Source of the DNA: Endocalyx cinctus
Lineage: Eukaryota > Ascomycota > Sordariomycetes > Amphisphaeriales > Apiosporaceae
Assembly: GCA_001600455.1 (NCBI GenBank)
Contig: BCKC01000004.1
Span: 4,390,915-4,454,914, forward strand
Direction of reading: 5' to 3'
Length of the DNA stretch: 64,000 nucleotides
Within the stretch, counting starts at the first letter, position 1. The number at the start of each line of letters is the position of its first letter. The translations under genes and the position numbers were made by a program. The notes beneath the pieces are model-generated. The model was given only the letters and a program-made list of their open reading frames with translations, was not told the DNA's origin and made no database searches. Positions 1 through 10,586 of this stretch are shown here, piece by piece.

Positions 1-1247
1 GTATTACCTATTTCTTGCCTGTCTGTCGGTAGTTGACGATCGCTCTGTCGTAGATTACAAATGTACCTACTTAAGAACTTAAATACGTAATTATGTAGAT
101 GTTAGAATGCAGTACATTCATATGCACCGTTCCAATATTATACGTCATCTCCTGCCTATGCCACCATCCTTGTTGGTTTACATGTTGGTTGCTATAAAAG
201 GAATGGTGGTTTCCCCCAACGTTTGGTTGTTTGATGTGACTTTTGGGGGTTGCTATTTACGAAAAGATCCGCTTGTTGATCCTTATATATGCATAAATTG
301 AATTGCCAACCTCCTCTTTACGCAGGTGATTCCAGAGTGTCGGGTCGAGCTATTCGAAAATGAAGAATAAAATATCAGTCACAACCAACATCTGCCAGGA
401 ATTTTATAGGCCTGTTTAGTGAACCAGATATTACACGTTCGAGTAATGTGACGAAGTGGGACTGAATGGGACCTGGTATCGGAAACGTAAAATGAAGGGG
501 TGGAATCAAGCTTATTGACCCGGTCTGAGAGATTGACCGATCCTGTAATTACATATTACCAGCTCTGAAAGCATTATAAACAAGGTGCTGAGCTCTCCTT
601 CACTTCATAGAAGTAGATAGATCCTCAAGCCCTAATTCAACGAAGTATTTACATAGTACACTCTATATGATTGCCAAGCTCCCAATTCACCCCCACAACC
701 TCTGATACGTTCATAAGTCAGTGTCGGAATTTCTCAGTGTATAGTGACTGAATTCGTGCGACACCCAATTCGAGTCGAGATCTGCTCACAAGAGTTATAT
801 ATTGTTTGGGGCTCTGAGAATGTGAAAGCCCCCTTCAAGAGTTCTAGGGAGTTCCCACCAGTTCCTTTCGCAAGAATTCTCCATACGGTAGGTTTTAGTC
901 TGCGCGAAGAAGCATCAAGTCTATACGATTAGCGTAACACTAGCAGTGGGCGTACATCTTACCTCAGAAGTACGCCCAAAAGTACGGTGGAGGCACATTA
1001 TCGGATCGACTACCAGTATCTCAATCTTCAAATTGATTTATATAAGGGGGAAATCTTTTCAAACTTTTTAAACAGATTCACAGAGAGTATCATCAACCAT
1101 ATATACGCTTTGTACACTAACATACGCTTGTAATACTATAAATATGAACGAGATAGAGAATAAAATCCGCCCCACCAAACATAGTGTAATAGACAGTCAT
1201 TCCGGTAACAAGTCTTTCATTCTGATCGGCGTGTCCATAATCTTAAG
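1..1247. other. Intergenic, no gene recognised
   Basis: No open frame here has recognisable protein character. A 62-codon frame at 744-932 (plus) is the longest uninterrupted one, but it has no known motif and no plausible splice partners. The stretch lies downstream of the minus-strand ankyrin gene and probably contains its 3' flank. Confidence 0.5.
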
Positions 1248-3656
1248 TCATTTGCAATCTTTCAGAATCTGATCCAACTTGGCCATGTAGTATTCCGGCG
1301 TTTTCTCGGGCTCGACCTCAATTTTGACCGGTCCGATAGGAGTAGTGTTCCATACTATACCAAGTTCTCTCACCGCAGAACTCTCTTCCTCTTCCAGTTC
1401 ATTGCCATTTAGCTCATCAAGCACCTCATTCATCCTGTCAACCCAGAGACGATTCCAGAACTCGTCAGGGTTGCACAATGCGAGAGGCAATCCATCTCGG
1501 TCCTCATTCGAGATTTGTTCAAACTCAACCATAAGCTGTTCCAGAAGTTCCAGTAAATGGCTTTGCTCGGAATTCATCTCTTCTGCTTCCTCAGGACAAA
1601 AGTGTTGCCTTGTATACGAGTAGTGACTTTGAAAGCGGCAGCATGTGTGAGTGCAGTCAAGGGCCTTGTAAGTCATGCATCGAACAGCTGACAGATGTTG
1701 GGCGATGGTAAATTCTGGTTCGGCTTCTTGAATAAATCTTGTTATTGAGGTTGCTTGAGCTCGTGGGTTGTCAAGCCGGCGATACCACCCAACATCTGGT
1801 TCATTCACATAATCGCAGGTTAAGGCCCTCAAGAACATCGTCAAAGGCGTGCAGCCATCAGGGGCACAATAACAAAAACAATTGTCGCTAGAACCAACAG
1901 GCAACATTTTTCGTGTTAGGAATCGCACATATTCAATTATTGCTGGTTTTTCACGGACGGTATACTCAGTATTCCACCATTGTCCAATCATCGCTAACAC
2001 GAAATGTGCTGGGGTTAGATTATCCATCTCCTGTCCATCGATTTTCTTTTCGGGAAAAGGCGTCCAGAAATCTGCACCATGCTTGACTAACCAGGTATAT
2101 CGAGCGTAGCACTCGGCAACACATCTCTTACTGTTAGCCAGGGGTGGGACCAGTAGCGGGGGTCGTCCATCCGAATCTAAGAAGTCGACTGCACGGAATT
2201 GGTATTCCCATAAGCTATCCCAGAAACCAGTTTGGAAATATTGGTGAAAAACAGAACGATTCTTATACATGGAATGGCGTTCATCGCGGAGACGTAGGCT
2301 ACGAGGTATCATGATCCCCTTTTTATCAAGTATTTCTACCACCTTATTGGCATTTCCGTCCAAGGTATTTCCATCTCGAAGCTTCAGATATTCAATTTCA
2401 ATTTCGGAGAGATGGTCCATAGCCAACGCCTTGAGTCTGTCGCGGCGGTCCTTCAAAGCCACTATGAGACGTTCGCGTATGGTGTTTCTGTGAGCTACTA
2501 GAGAAAGTTCGTCCGAGCTTATTGAGCACTGATGCTGAAGCAGTATGTTAACACACTCCAGATTCGTTTGAAATAAAGCGTAGGTTAATGCACTATTATC
2601 CATAATATCCCTACTATCCAGGATTGAAAAATCACTGCGCTCTACTATTAGACGTAGGCAATTTGGATGGTGTACTGCGAGGTGGAGGGGCGTTTGACCG
2701 AAGATGTTAACTTCTTGGAAAGTAGAAGGATGACGATCCAAGAGGTCTGCTACAGTCTTTTCATCGCCTGCTATAGCTGCTAGGCTCAATGGTCCACATC
2801 CGGCTGCTGCGTACTGTCAGTCGGGTCAAGAAATAATCTTTGGAGGTCACTTACCTTCTGCTATTCCCAAATTTACAATAAAAAAATCAACACACTGATC
2901 AAGGGTGTGACGCTTACCCTGATTTTGTGAGATTTGGATAGGCGTGTTTAGTTCCTCGGAAGCAAAAATATTGGCAAGTTCAAGGGAAAACTCGTAAGAA
3001 AAGGTGCCCCAGAGAATTTGTCCATTAGGTGTCCTACCGATATATTTAGTGCCAAATATTGTCAAATCAAGACTTAGAAGAGCAAATGGGCAAATGGGAA
3101 GCTTACAAGCCAACTCGGTCGTGCAATGCCACTGGAACCCCACTCGCTAGGAGTTTATTTATACCACTGAAATAAAGTCCTTTCATTTTCTTTTCTGAGA
3201 ACAAACAATCCTTCGAAATTGGCGGTTGCTGCATAAAAAGTTAAAAATCACATTCAAAAGTCGAGAATCGGGTGTCTTTACCGAGAACTCAGCAATATGA
3301 TGCATTAGCGAGCGCCCTTGAGAGTCAATCTCCCTTGGAGAGGATTTCCCTTGACGATACAACGCTATGATTTGATCGAAACAGTATTCAATCATGTCAG
3401 CACAACCTTTTTTGTCGAATTTCGTATGAACAAGATACCCAAATTCATCGAAGCCCGGAGTTGCTTCAAGTATGGCCTCATGCATTAAATTCATAATGCG
3501 GAATGCCGGTGCCACTGTCTCGTCAACCGACGGGTAATATGTGAAGCTAGGACTAATGCTAAAGCCACCACCGCCATATTAAAGCGAGAATGAGAAACTT
3601 ATGGCTTTTTGGATTAGTTTTGTCACACGATTGCATTCAATTGCGTATCTTAGTAT

Positions 3657-5746
3657 GTAAGTCAAAGCCCTCCCTTGCGTGCTAAACCTTAAATTAGCCA
3701 TTTTAACAAGCTCCTTACATACCATATATCCCTTACTTCACTAGTCTATATCTTAACGAAATTATTGTCGTTTTCGTTATTTTTTATATTATTTTATAGC
3801 CTAAAAGCCACTAATTTTTAATAAATAATTCCGAACTACGCGATTATACTATATTAGTTATATTTAACATATAAATTAATAATTTTATTTATTAAACTTT
3901 TAAAATATACGGTCTTAATCGGATATATATAATATAATAAATTTAAAACCTCCTATTTCGAAAAAAAATTTTAAAGATATAATAAAAATTACCTTAAGTA
4001 TAAAAATAATATTTAATCAACTAAATATTTTATTAAAAAGAAATAAGGTTTATTATAATTATTATATAATTTTAAAATTTTACCTAAAAGTTTTTTTAAA
4101 CTTTTAAACTAAATAATATAATAAAAAAACTGTTGAGTTAAAATCGTAAGATTTTACTGTTCTGAAAAATAAAATTATTATTATTATTATTATAAAATAA
4201 TTCTACTAGTCAGAATTATTTCGAGTATAAATAAGCTGGCGCACAGGCCAGCTCCGCACTAGCCACATACACTAGCCTGTGGCTGGTAATATAGCTGATA
4301 TGGCTTATACTCCAGCTAGCTACTAATAATTAACAAAAACGTTAATATAAATATTTTATAAATAAATACCCTAAATTAAATATTAAATAATTTATACTAA
4401 TAAATTTTTAGCATATTAATAATATTATTACCCCTAAAATTAATATATTTTTTAATTAACTAAATAAGGTTAAAGTTTATATAATATTTCCGGAATTTAT
4501 ATATAATATAAATAAAATAAATTTTATGGAAAATATAAAAAATAATAAAATTATTATTAATATAAAATAAAAATATATAATTATTTAAAAAAATATTAAT
4601 TATATTTAAATAAATATTATTAAATATATTAATAATATTAATATTACTTTACGCTTATTAATTATTTTTTTAAGTATATATATATAATAATAATAATTTT
4701 TAAATAATAATAATATTTTATATATTAATTAAAAATTTATTATTTTATCGATTAGTTAAATAAATAATAATATTAATTTAAAATAATTACGGGAGATATT
4801 TATATCCGATATTTTATTTATTAATTTTAATTAATAAAAAATATTTATTTTAAATAATTATAATTTTTATATTACCGATAAATTTATATATAATTATTAT
4901 TTAAATAAAATTTAATTAATATTTTTATTAATATATATTTTTTATATATTTTAATTATTTAATATAAAAATTTTATTTAATATATATAATATATTTAAAT
5001 ATATTTTTTAGTAAAAAAAAAATTTTTTTCGTATATAAATTAATAAAAAATAAAATCTTAAAATAAAAAAATATATTAATTAGTTAAAAAATAATAAATA
5101 TTTTTCTTAAAAATCGAAATAAGCCCTTAAATTTTTAATTTATACGTATAATAAAAATATTAATAATATTAAATCCGAAAATATTTAATATACCCGAAAT
5201 TAATATTTTAGCTAATTTAATATTAATTATTATACTTAAAAGTTTAAGGGAAATATATTAATTATTTTATATATATTAAAAAAATAATAAAAATATTAAT
5301 TTATTAATTATACGTATATTATTTTGAAAAGTTAATAAAATAATTAATAAAAAAAATACTTAAATATATAATTTAAAAATATATAATATTTTATTAACGG
5401 AAATATTAAAAAAAATAATTATTAAAAAATATAAAAGGATATAATTAAATCTTAATAAAGCCTTCGTTAATATAATATAAGTTTATAAAGTTAAGGTTAA
5501 TATAAATAAATTAACGAAAACTTCGTTTAATATTAATAGCGATAATAAGATTATTTTTAATTATATAAAGTTAATAGTGGAAAATAAGGTATTTAAATAT
5601 ATTAAAGTAGTACAAGTATAATTTTAAATTCGAAAATATTATCATTATTAAGATATTTTTATTTTCATATTATATATTAATAAAAGCTTTATTATTTCCT
5701 GATGGTTGATTTGGGGGGTGGAGCGTAAGGGAGGGTTTTAACTTAC
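3657..5746. mobile_element. RIP-degraded DNA transposon with terminal inverted repeats
   Basis: The left end reads GTAAGTCAAAGCCCTCCC (from 3657). The right end, read on the minus strand from 5746, is GTAAGTTAAAACCCTCCC. Over 23 nt, 20 positions match, and all three differences are C/T or G/A transitions. The interior is almost only A and T with long poly-A/T runs and no surviving transposase frame, as expected after heavy RIP. The element sits inside the coding sequence of the ankyrin gene. A target-site duplication is not clear: TA and GTAT occur near both ends (3653-3656; 5750-5753) but at unequal distances from the inverted repeats. The superfamily cannot be named; Tc1/mariner-like is only one option. 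Confidence 0.75.
4223..4312. repeat. GC-richer island with inverted repeats inside the AT-rich transposon
   Basis: About 90 bp of near-normal base composition stand alone in the AT-rich element. The island is bounded by GAGTATAA (4223-4230) and its reverse complement TTATACTC (4305-4312). It contains two smaller potential hairpins: GCTGG/CCAGC (4235-4252) and AGCCACA/TGTGGCT (4261-4284). It may be a short nested element that arrived after RIP, or a segment that RIP spared. Confidence 0.5.
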
Positions 5747-6681
5747 TGGGTATTATTGATTGCGTAAAGGGGGCACTCGGGAAGATGTTTTAATAAAACT
5801 GATGTTTCAGATGAGAGAGACAGCAAGCCCCATTCTATCTTCTTCTGTATTCTGAAACGGGAAGATCGACATAAGCAGGTGGCTTGTTTGAAGGGCTTCT
5901 TCATTTCTAGTGCCCGAATACTCCCTAATTCTTCTAGTGACTCTCTCAGGTAACTAGGTTTTGATGTCAACTTAAGCACTGTTTCCACGGACTGGGACTA
6001 ATAGCCGGAAACTCGCGTTAGTACCAATTGAATTGTTATAATAGACTCTGTGATTTGTTATATCTAACCTGAGTAATCTTGGTACCAGCAGTCCCAAGTT
6101 GGCTCTGCGCAAGTCCAGATATGTCGACAAGAAGACTGTGGATCCGGTGTAGACTCTGCTCGTTGTTGATTGAGACATCCCTATGATCCATTAGAACATC
6201 TTCTTGATCATCCATAATCACTTCACTCGGTCACTTACAGTCCCGCAACTTGCAAGGCCATTTGCAACGCACTGTTTACCGTTACTATTCTACTTTCAAG
6301 CTCGGTGATCTGAGAGCGGTTAAAAGGATATGCGAGCTGCTTTTTTTTCTCGGCGAATGTCTTGCGCATACCACTATGGTCAGTACTTTTCCTGTACAAT
6401 ACCCTTAACAAGTCATTGAGACGATTTAGCTCGATCTCACAAGGCTTCACATAACGTTGTAGCATGTCGACCGATGTTGGATGATCATTTCGCATTCTAG
6501 GATGAAGGCTTTCCACTGTTTCAAGGAGGTTTCTCATGCCATCTGCTTGGTTCCGAACTGAGTCGAGCTCTACAGATCTCGCTTTCACGGCGTCCAGGTA
6601 CTCTGTTATTCCGCTGAAAACTTGCAGACCGAGAGACACTAGGCCTGCCGCCAGGCCGGCAATTGAAAGTGGGTCTGCCAT

Positions 6682-7883
6682 AATTATGAAGTTTAGGCCA
6701 AAGTTAGGATGCTAATAGATATGAGTTGCGAGAGTCCAAGGAAAATAAAGAAAGTCAAGGTTCATGAGGTAAAATTTATGAAAACTGGATAAGGCTTTCC
6801 AGTATGCCTTTTGATTAAGGGTAGGGGCATAACCGCCGATGTAATATCCATCGATGAATGCAATGCTACATCACGTGACCATCTGAGCCACACTGTTACC
6901 TGCAGTGTGAAGATAACAAGAACAATCCATAGTACTAATCTTTATTTATGAGAGGCTTATGTATATATCTGCATGTGATTATAGTGGAGAGGGTGGGCGG
7001 AGACGCTCTTAATTGGAGGTTGCGATAACAGTTCTTCTGTCGCATCTGCAAGAAAACCCAAATCCAATAATCCTGAAGACGTGCCAAACCACCATTGGGC
7101 AGGAGGGTGAAGGCAAATATATCTACAGCCACAAACAATATTACCTTAGTGCAACAACTTTTATAGGTTATTACGATATGCAATAAAAGGTATTTATATT
7201 TCAGCGACAATATGTATTTATCATGATATGTTGGTTACCATAAATGATGCCCACTCCAAAGGTATGATTCGAAAGAGCTACGGCATGGAAAGTTCTAGGT
7301 GAGGCGACAGGTTAGATAAGAAATTTCAATTAATATATGGTCTAAAGAAAGAAAAGGAAGGATGCAATATAACGTCTTTTTGCACCCCGGCCAACTAATT
7401 ACAACCTGAGCTATAGTCGACGAACATCAACCAGACAGTGGGAGGATATTACATTTGCATAAACGCGAGAGACTTAAGCGAGTAAGGCGGAATTATTTAG
7501 CTGGTGTATCTCGAATAAATAGCCAGGGTCAAAAAGATAGAGAACATTTAACAGGGTATAACGGCATATGAGGAAATTAAGCGTCATCGCGATGCTATTT
7601 CTCCCTGGTCCGTTTTCAGGTCTGGAGGTCTCCAACTCAGCCCCAGATCCTTTTCGGAACCCGAAGGGCAACCTATTCAAGTTATTACCTTTAACTATTC
7701 CCATGGGGCGTTTCAGCTCTTTATGTTGGTTTTCGAGTTTTGGCAAGGCATTCTGACTCCCACAGCTATATATATTTCCTACCCTTTCGACTATTAAGGC
7801 TCCTGAGGAGTCTTCCCTACTACTCCATCTAATGAACAGAACATAGGTTAATCAAGCTCACATTAAAAAATTTCTTATCAATC
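6682..7883. other. Intergenic, shared 5' region of two divergent genes
   Basis: This lies between the start of the ankyrin gene (minus) and the GRF zinc-finger gene (plus), so it should hold both promoters. A CACGTG core (in ATCACGTGACC) occurs near 6873. The frames at 6935-7210 and 7474-7746 show no family features and are treated as chance. Confidence 0.5.
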
Positions 7884-8608
7884 ATGCCTGCGCCAGTATA
7901 TCGAGATGGTATGTGGTATTGCCTCTGTACAGACTCTGATCTGAAAACGAAGAGGTACACGTCAAAAAAAGAAAATTCTGCCGGGGAAAAATGTAAGCAG
8001 TGTTTTCTCCCCCTATGAAAAACAAAATAGAAAAGAATATGATTACTTACTAGAGAAAAAAAGTTATGAGATGCCAGAGAAGCGGTTCTCTAGGGTGTAA
8101 CGCATTTCTATGGGAAAAAGACGAAGCAGAAGAGCGCGCCCATCAAATCAGGGCGGCATCGCCCTCCGTCAATAGAGTCAAACCCGAATCACCGGTCATG
8201 AACGATTCATCACCTTTCCGCGCTTCCCAGTCGTCGGCGGCAAATCGCGCTCTTCCCATTTCTCCCTCGCCGGTTTCCTCCAGAAGTGCCAACCTTCCCG
8301 AACGAGACTCGCGCGCTTCAAGCGTCGAGACCGACACCCCTCCCGTTCGCTCTCAGGAAGAAGACTCCCTGACGTCCGCGGTGGCCGGTCTCCAGATGTC
8401 ATCTGCCAATGAATCGGGTCTTATGATATTCCATCAAGTCATGGATATTTTGAGTCGTGACAACATTCGGCTCAAGGCGTCGACGAAGATACGACTCAGG
8501 CACAAGATTGACGCACGGGAGAATCTGTACATGGCTCAGGAAAAAGAGTTACAGCGTACTGTTGAAGACTTAGAGAAGCGACTGGATGAGTTCGAGACCG
8601 ATTATTAG
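7884..8608 (+). CDS. Small GRF-type zinc-finger protein with C-terminal coiled coil
   Basis: Exon 1 (7884-7992) and exon 2 (8064-8608) join in phase over a 71-nt intron (GTAAGC...AAG) and give 217 residues. The junction rebuilds a GRF-like zinc finger: MWYCLCTDSD, then FMRCQRSGSLGCNAFLWEKD, with Cys-x-Cys, Cys and Cys ligands and the hallmark aromatic/Trp end. GRF fingers bind single-stranded nucleic acid in proteins such as APE2, NEIL3 and TOP3A, and fungi have many small stand-alone versions. The middle (about residues 50-140) is Ser/Pro-rich and probably disordered. The end (about 155-215) is charged and heptad-like (EKELQRTVEDLEKRLDEFE), suggesting a coiled coil. The specific role is unknown. 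The start is the first ATG before the finger. Confidence 0.68.
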
Positions 8609-9170
8609 TATCGGACGTAGTGATGTTGTTTTGTATTTACCAATTGGAACTGGAGCGTTACGCTTGGAGGAAATACTTGGAGGAATTTCTTTGGCTTGAC
8701 AAATATTCATTCATTCACTACTATATCTATTTTCTTTTTGGCATAATTAATTTCATTCTTTGAACTCGCAACCTTTTTCAGCGTACATCAGTGGTAGTTT
8801 ATCGTCTCGTCAATGATCACTATCCCCCTTTTGCCCCTATTTTGCCACCGTATACAGTGCATGACACGGTATTTATACCATATTCATACTATAAGATATA
8901 TTCAATGGACCCATAATAAATGTCAAGCCGAGGCATTCGGTCAGTCGGTCTAACTCTTCGCTTATCACATCTTACCCCTGAAGCAAGGGGCTTGAATGGT
9001 GTGTTCAACCTTGAGTATATTTAGATACAATTCATTTACCTGTTGGTCATCCTGAAATATTGTAGTTTACCGTACTACTCAACACTACATTGTTGGGAAG
9101 AAAAACTCATTAACACGAAGGAAGCAAATAAAGAGGGAAAAAAAAAAAAAGAAAGTAGCGCATCATCATC
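8609..9170. other. Intergenic between GRF protein and DUF829 hydrolase
   Basis: This is the 3' flank of the GRF gene and the promoter of the DUF829 gene. A purine-rich A tract lies just before the DUF829 start (about 9130-9155). No other feature was seen. Confidence 0.5.
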
Positions 9171-10103
9171 ATGGCATCAAATCAACCACTTACAACATCC
9201 ATGAAGCCGCTAGCGATGATGTCCAAATTATCGCCTTTGGTGTCATTTTACGAGCCAAAAACGCGCCAACTTGGAGGATCTGACGCTCCATTAACTAATA
9301 ACGTCGACATGAGCCCGGCGCCAAAGCTTATCCTAATGGCGTCGTGGATGGACGCGCAGGACGCGCACATCGCCAAGTACGTCACGCGCTATCAGGCCAT
9401 GTATCCGACATCGGCGATATTGCTGATCAAATTCGGCATGAAACAGGCTTTGAGGCCCTCCTCCGTCGACAAAAACGCGCAGACCGCCATCTTCTACCTT
9501 CGCGGCGCCATCCAGGACGAGGTCGGCTCCGGCGTATCCCTGTCGGCCGATCCCGAGCGTCCCGAGATCCTGGCCCACGTCTTCTCCAACGGCGGCTTCA
9601 CCAGCATGCGCGCCCTCTACGAGAGCTTCGAGAAGCAGACCGGCCGGCCCTTGCCCTTGCACGCGACGGTGTACGATTCGTGCCCCGGAAATTACTCTAT
9701 GGCGCGGTCGTACAACGCCTTCATAGTGGGCTTTCCCCGGGGAATGGCGCGACTCATCGCCGCGCCGTTCGTCGTCGCCGTGCTGCTGTCTTGGTGGATG
9801 TGGTATCGCCTCTTCCGGTTTGCCGCCGGGGAGGACATGTTTTCCAAGAACGTGCGGGTGCACAATGACTGGCACTTGGCGAGGCAGACCAACCGCACGT
9901 ACATCTACGGGACGGCGGACGACATGGTGGGCTGGCGAGATGTCGAGAACCACGCGAAGCTCGCTGAAGCAAACCGTTATGACGTGAGGAAGGAGGCGTT
10001 TGATCGAAGCCCACACGTTGCCCACATGAGGACGGATAGCGAACGGTATTGGAAGATCGTGAGAGAGACTTGGCAGAAGGGAGTATCGGGAGAGGACCTA
10101 TAA
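9171..10103 (+). CDS. DUF829 (TMEM53/PaxU-like) alpha/beta hydrolase, copy 1
   Basis: Intronless, 310 residues. Family signs are an early strand and turn with WMDAQDAHIAKYVTRYQAMY, the nucleophile turn HVFSNGGFTSM with the likely catalytic Ser, an Asp region in YDSCPGN, and a C-terminal His in SPHVAHMRTD. A hydrophobic stretch LIAAPFVVAVLLSWWMWY (about residues 197-214) may insert in a membrane. DUF829 includes animal TMEM53 and fungal PaxU from the paxilline cluster; enzymatic roles are poorly defined. GC content is higher than in the flanks, so the antisense strand also has a long open frame, which is a shadow. The start follows an A-rich leader. A second family member lies at 57566-58492. 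Confidence 0.85.
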   Translation: MASNQPLTTSMKPLAMMSKLSPLVSFYEPKTRQLGGSDAPLTNNVDMSPAPKLILMASWMDAQDAHIAKYVTRYQAMYPTSAILLIKFGMKQALRPSSVDKNAQTAIFYLRGAIQDEVGSGVSLSADPERPEILAHVFSNGGFTSMRALYESFEKQTGRPLPLHATVYDSCPGNYSMARSYNAFIVGFPRGMARLIAAPFVVAVLLSWWMWYRLFRFAAGEDMFSKNVRVHNDWHLARQTNRTYIYGTADDMVGWRDVENHAKLAEANRYDVRKEAFDRSPHVAHMRTDSERYWKIVRETWQKGVSGEDL

Positions 10104-10325
10104 CTGAAACTACAATGATATGGATGCTTATTTCTTTAAATTAATGATATCGAAAATTTTGATTATACACATTTTAAAAATGTTCGTCACTAGGCGATTA
10201 TGTAAACGTTTTTATCTCAAAATGAGGTAAATACTAATGCAGAGCACATCTCACACGGAAAGGATCTTCATCCCAACACTATTTTCCCTGTCCAATATTC
10301 TTGTTAATACCAAGCCTTTCAATCG

Positions 10326-10586
10326 TTATGTCCTCTTCTGACGTTTCCCACCATTCCTTCCTGTCCCGTCGTCCCCATTGCCTCCATCTTTTTTTCTCTT
10401 AGACTCACAATTCTCGCACTCGGCGTCGTGTTCTGCTTCTTGTACTTCGATCCCTTTTTTGCAGCTACCGAATAGGTCACCTTTATTTTTGGCCTCCAGA
10501 CACAGAAGCTTGAGGGAAAGTCCCGGCCAGTCCTGAGACTCGCGACACCTGGGGCATTTGCCCTTCCATACTTTGTAGACGCACAT
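10326..10586 (-). CDS. Small Cys-rich hypothetical protein
   Basis: An 86-residue single exon. Seven Cys occur as one early Cys (position 2), CPRC, two single Cys and CENC, followed by a basic, Gly-rich tail (KRKKDGGNGDDG...KRQKRT). The spacing suggests zinc binding, and the tail could be a nuclear signal. It converges on the DUF829 gene with about 220 bp between the stops. I do not recognise the family. Short, charged and Cys-patterned proteins starting MC are common in Sordariomycetes, which is the only reason to keep it. Confidence 0.42.
   Translation of the reverse strand: MCVYKVWKGKCPRCRESQDWPGLSLKLLCLEAKNKGDLFGSCKKGIEVQEAEHDAECENCESKRKKDGGNGDDGTGRNGGKRQKRT

Larger units (their letters stand above)
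1248..6681 (-). pseudogene. Ankyrin-repeat protein with fungal STAND/Helo-type N-terminal domain, split by a transposon
   Basis: The start is MADPLSIAGLAAGLVSLGLQ (6681), the usual opening of the fungal N-terminal domain of STAND and ankyrin proteins involved in intracellular recognition. Exons 6681-6239, 6180-6069 and 5997 to about 5749 join in phase through GT-AG introns (58 and about 71 nt) and give about 268 residues, including a conserved Cys/Trp block (CLCRSS, IEWGLL, PECPLY). Coding then stops at a 2.1 kb AT-rich element. Protein of the same family resumes on the far side from about 3655 (KLIQKAISFSF, then GGGGFSISPSFTYYPSVDE). It carries a TAA just before GGGG, and further frame breaks near 3180 and 3118. 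The last piece (2789-1248) has ankyrin repeats (FGQTPLHLAVHHPN; DNSALTYALFQTNLECVNILL). Family membership is from recognised motifs, and loss of function is inferred from the insertion and stops. No NACHT or kinase domain is visible. Confidence 0.8.

Noticed and set aside
9333..10025. A 230-codon open frame on the minus strand
   Set aside because: It is antisense to the GC-rich DUF829 gene, has no family signature, and is explained by the codon bias of the plus-strand gene.
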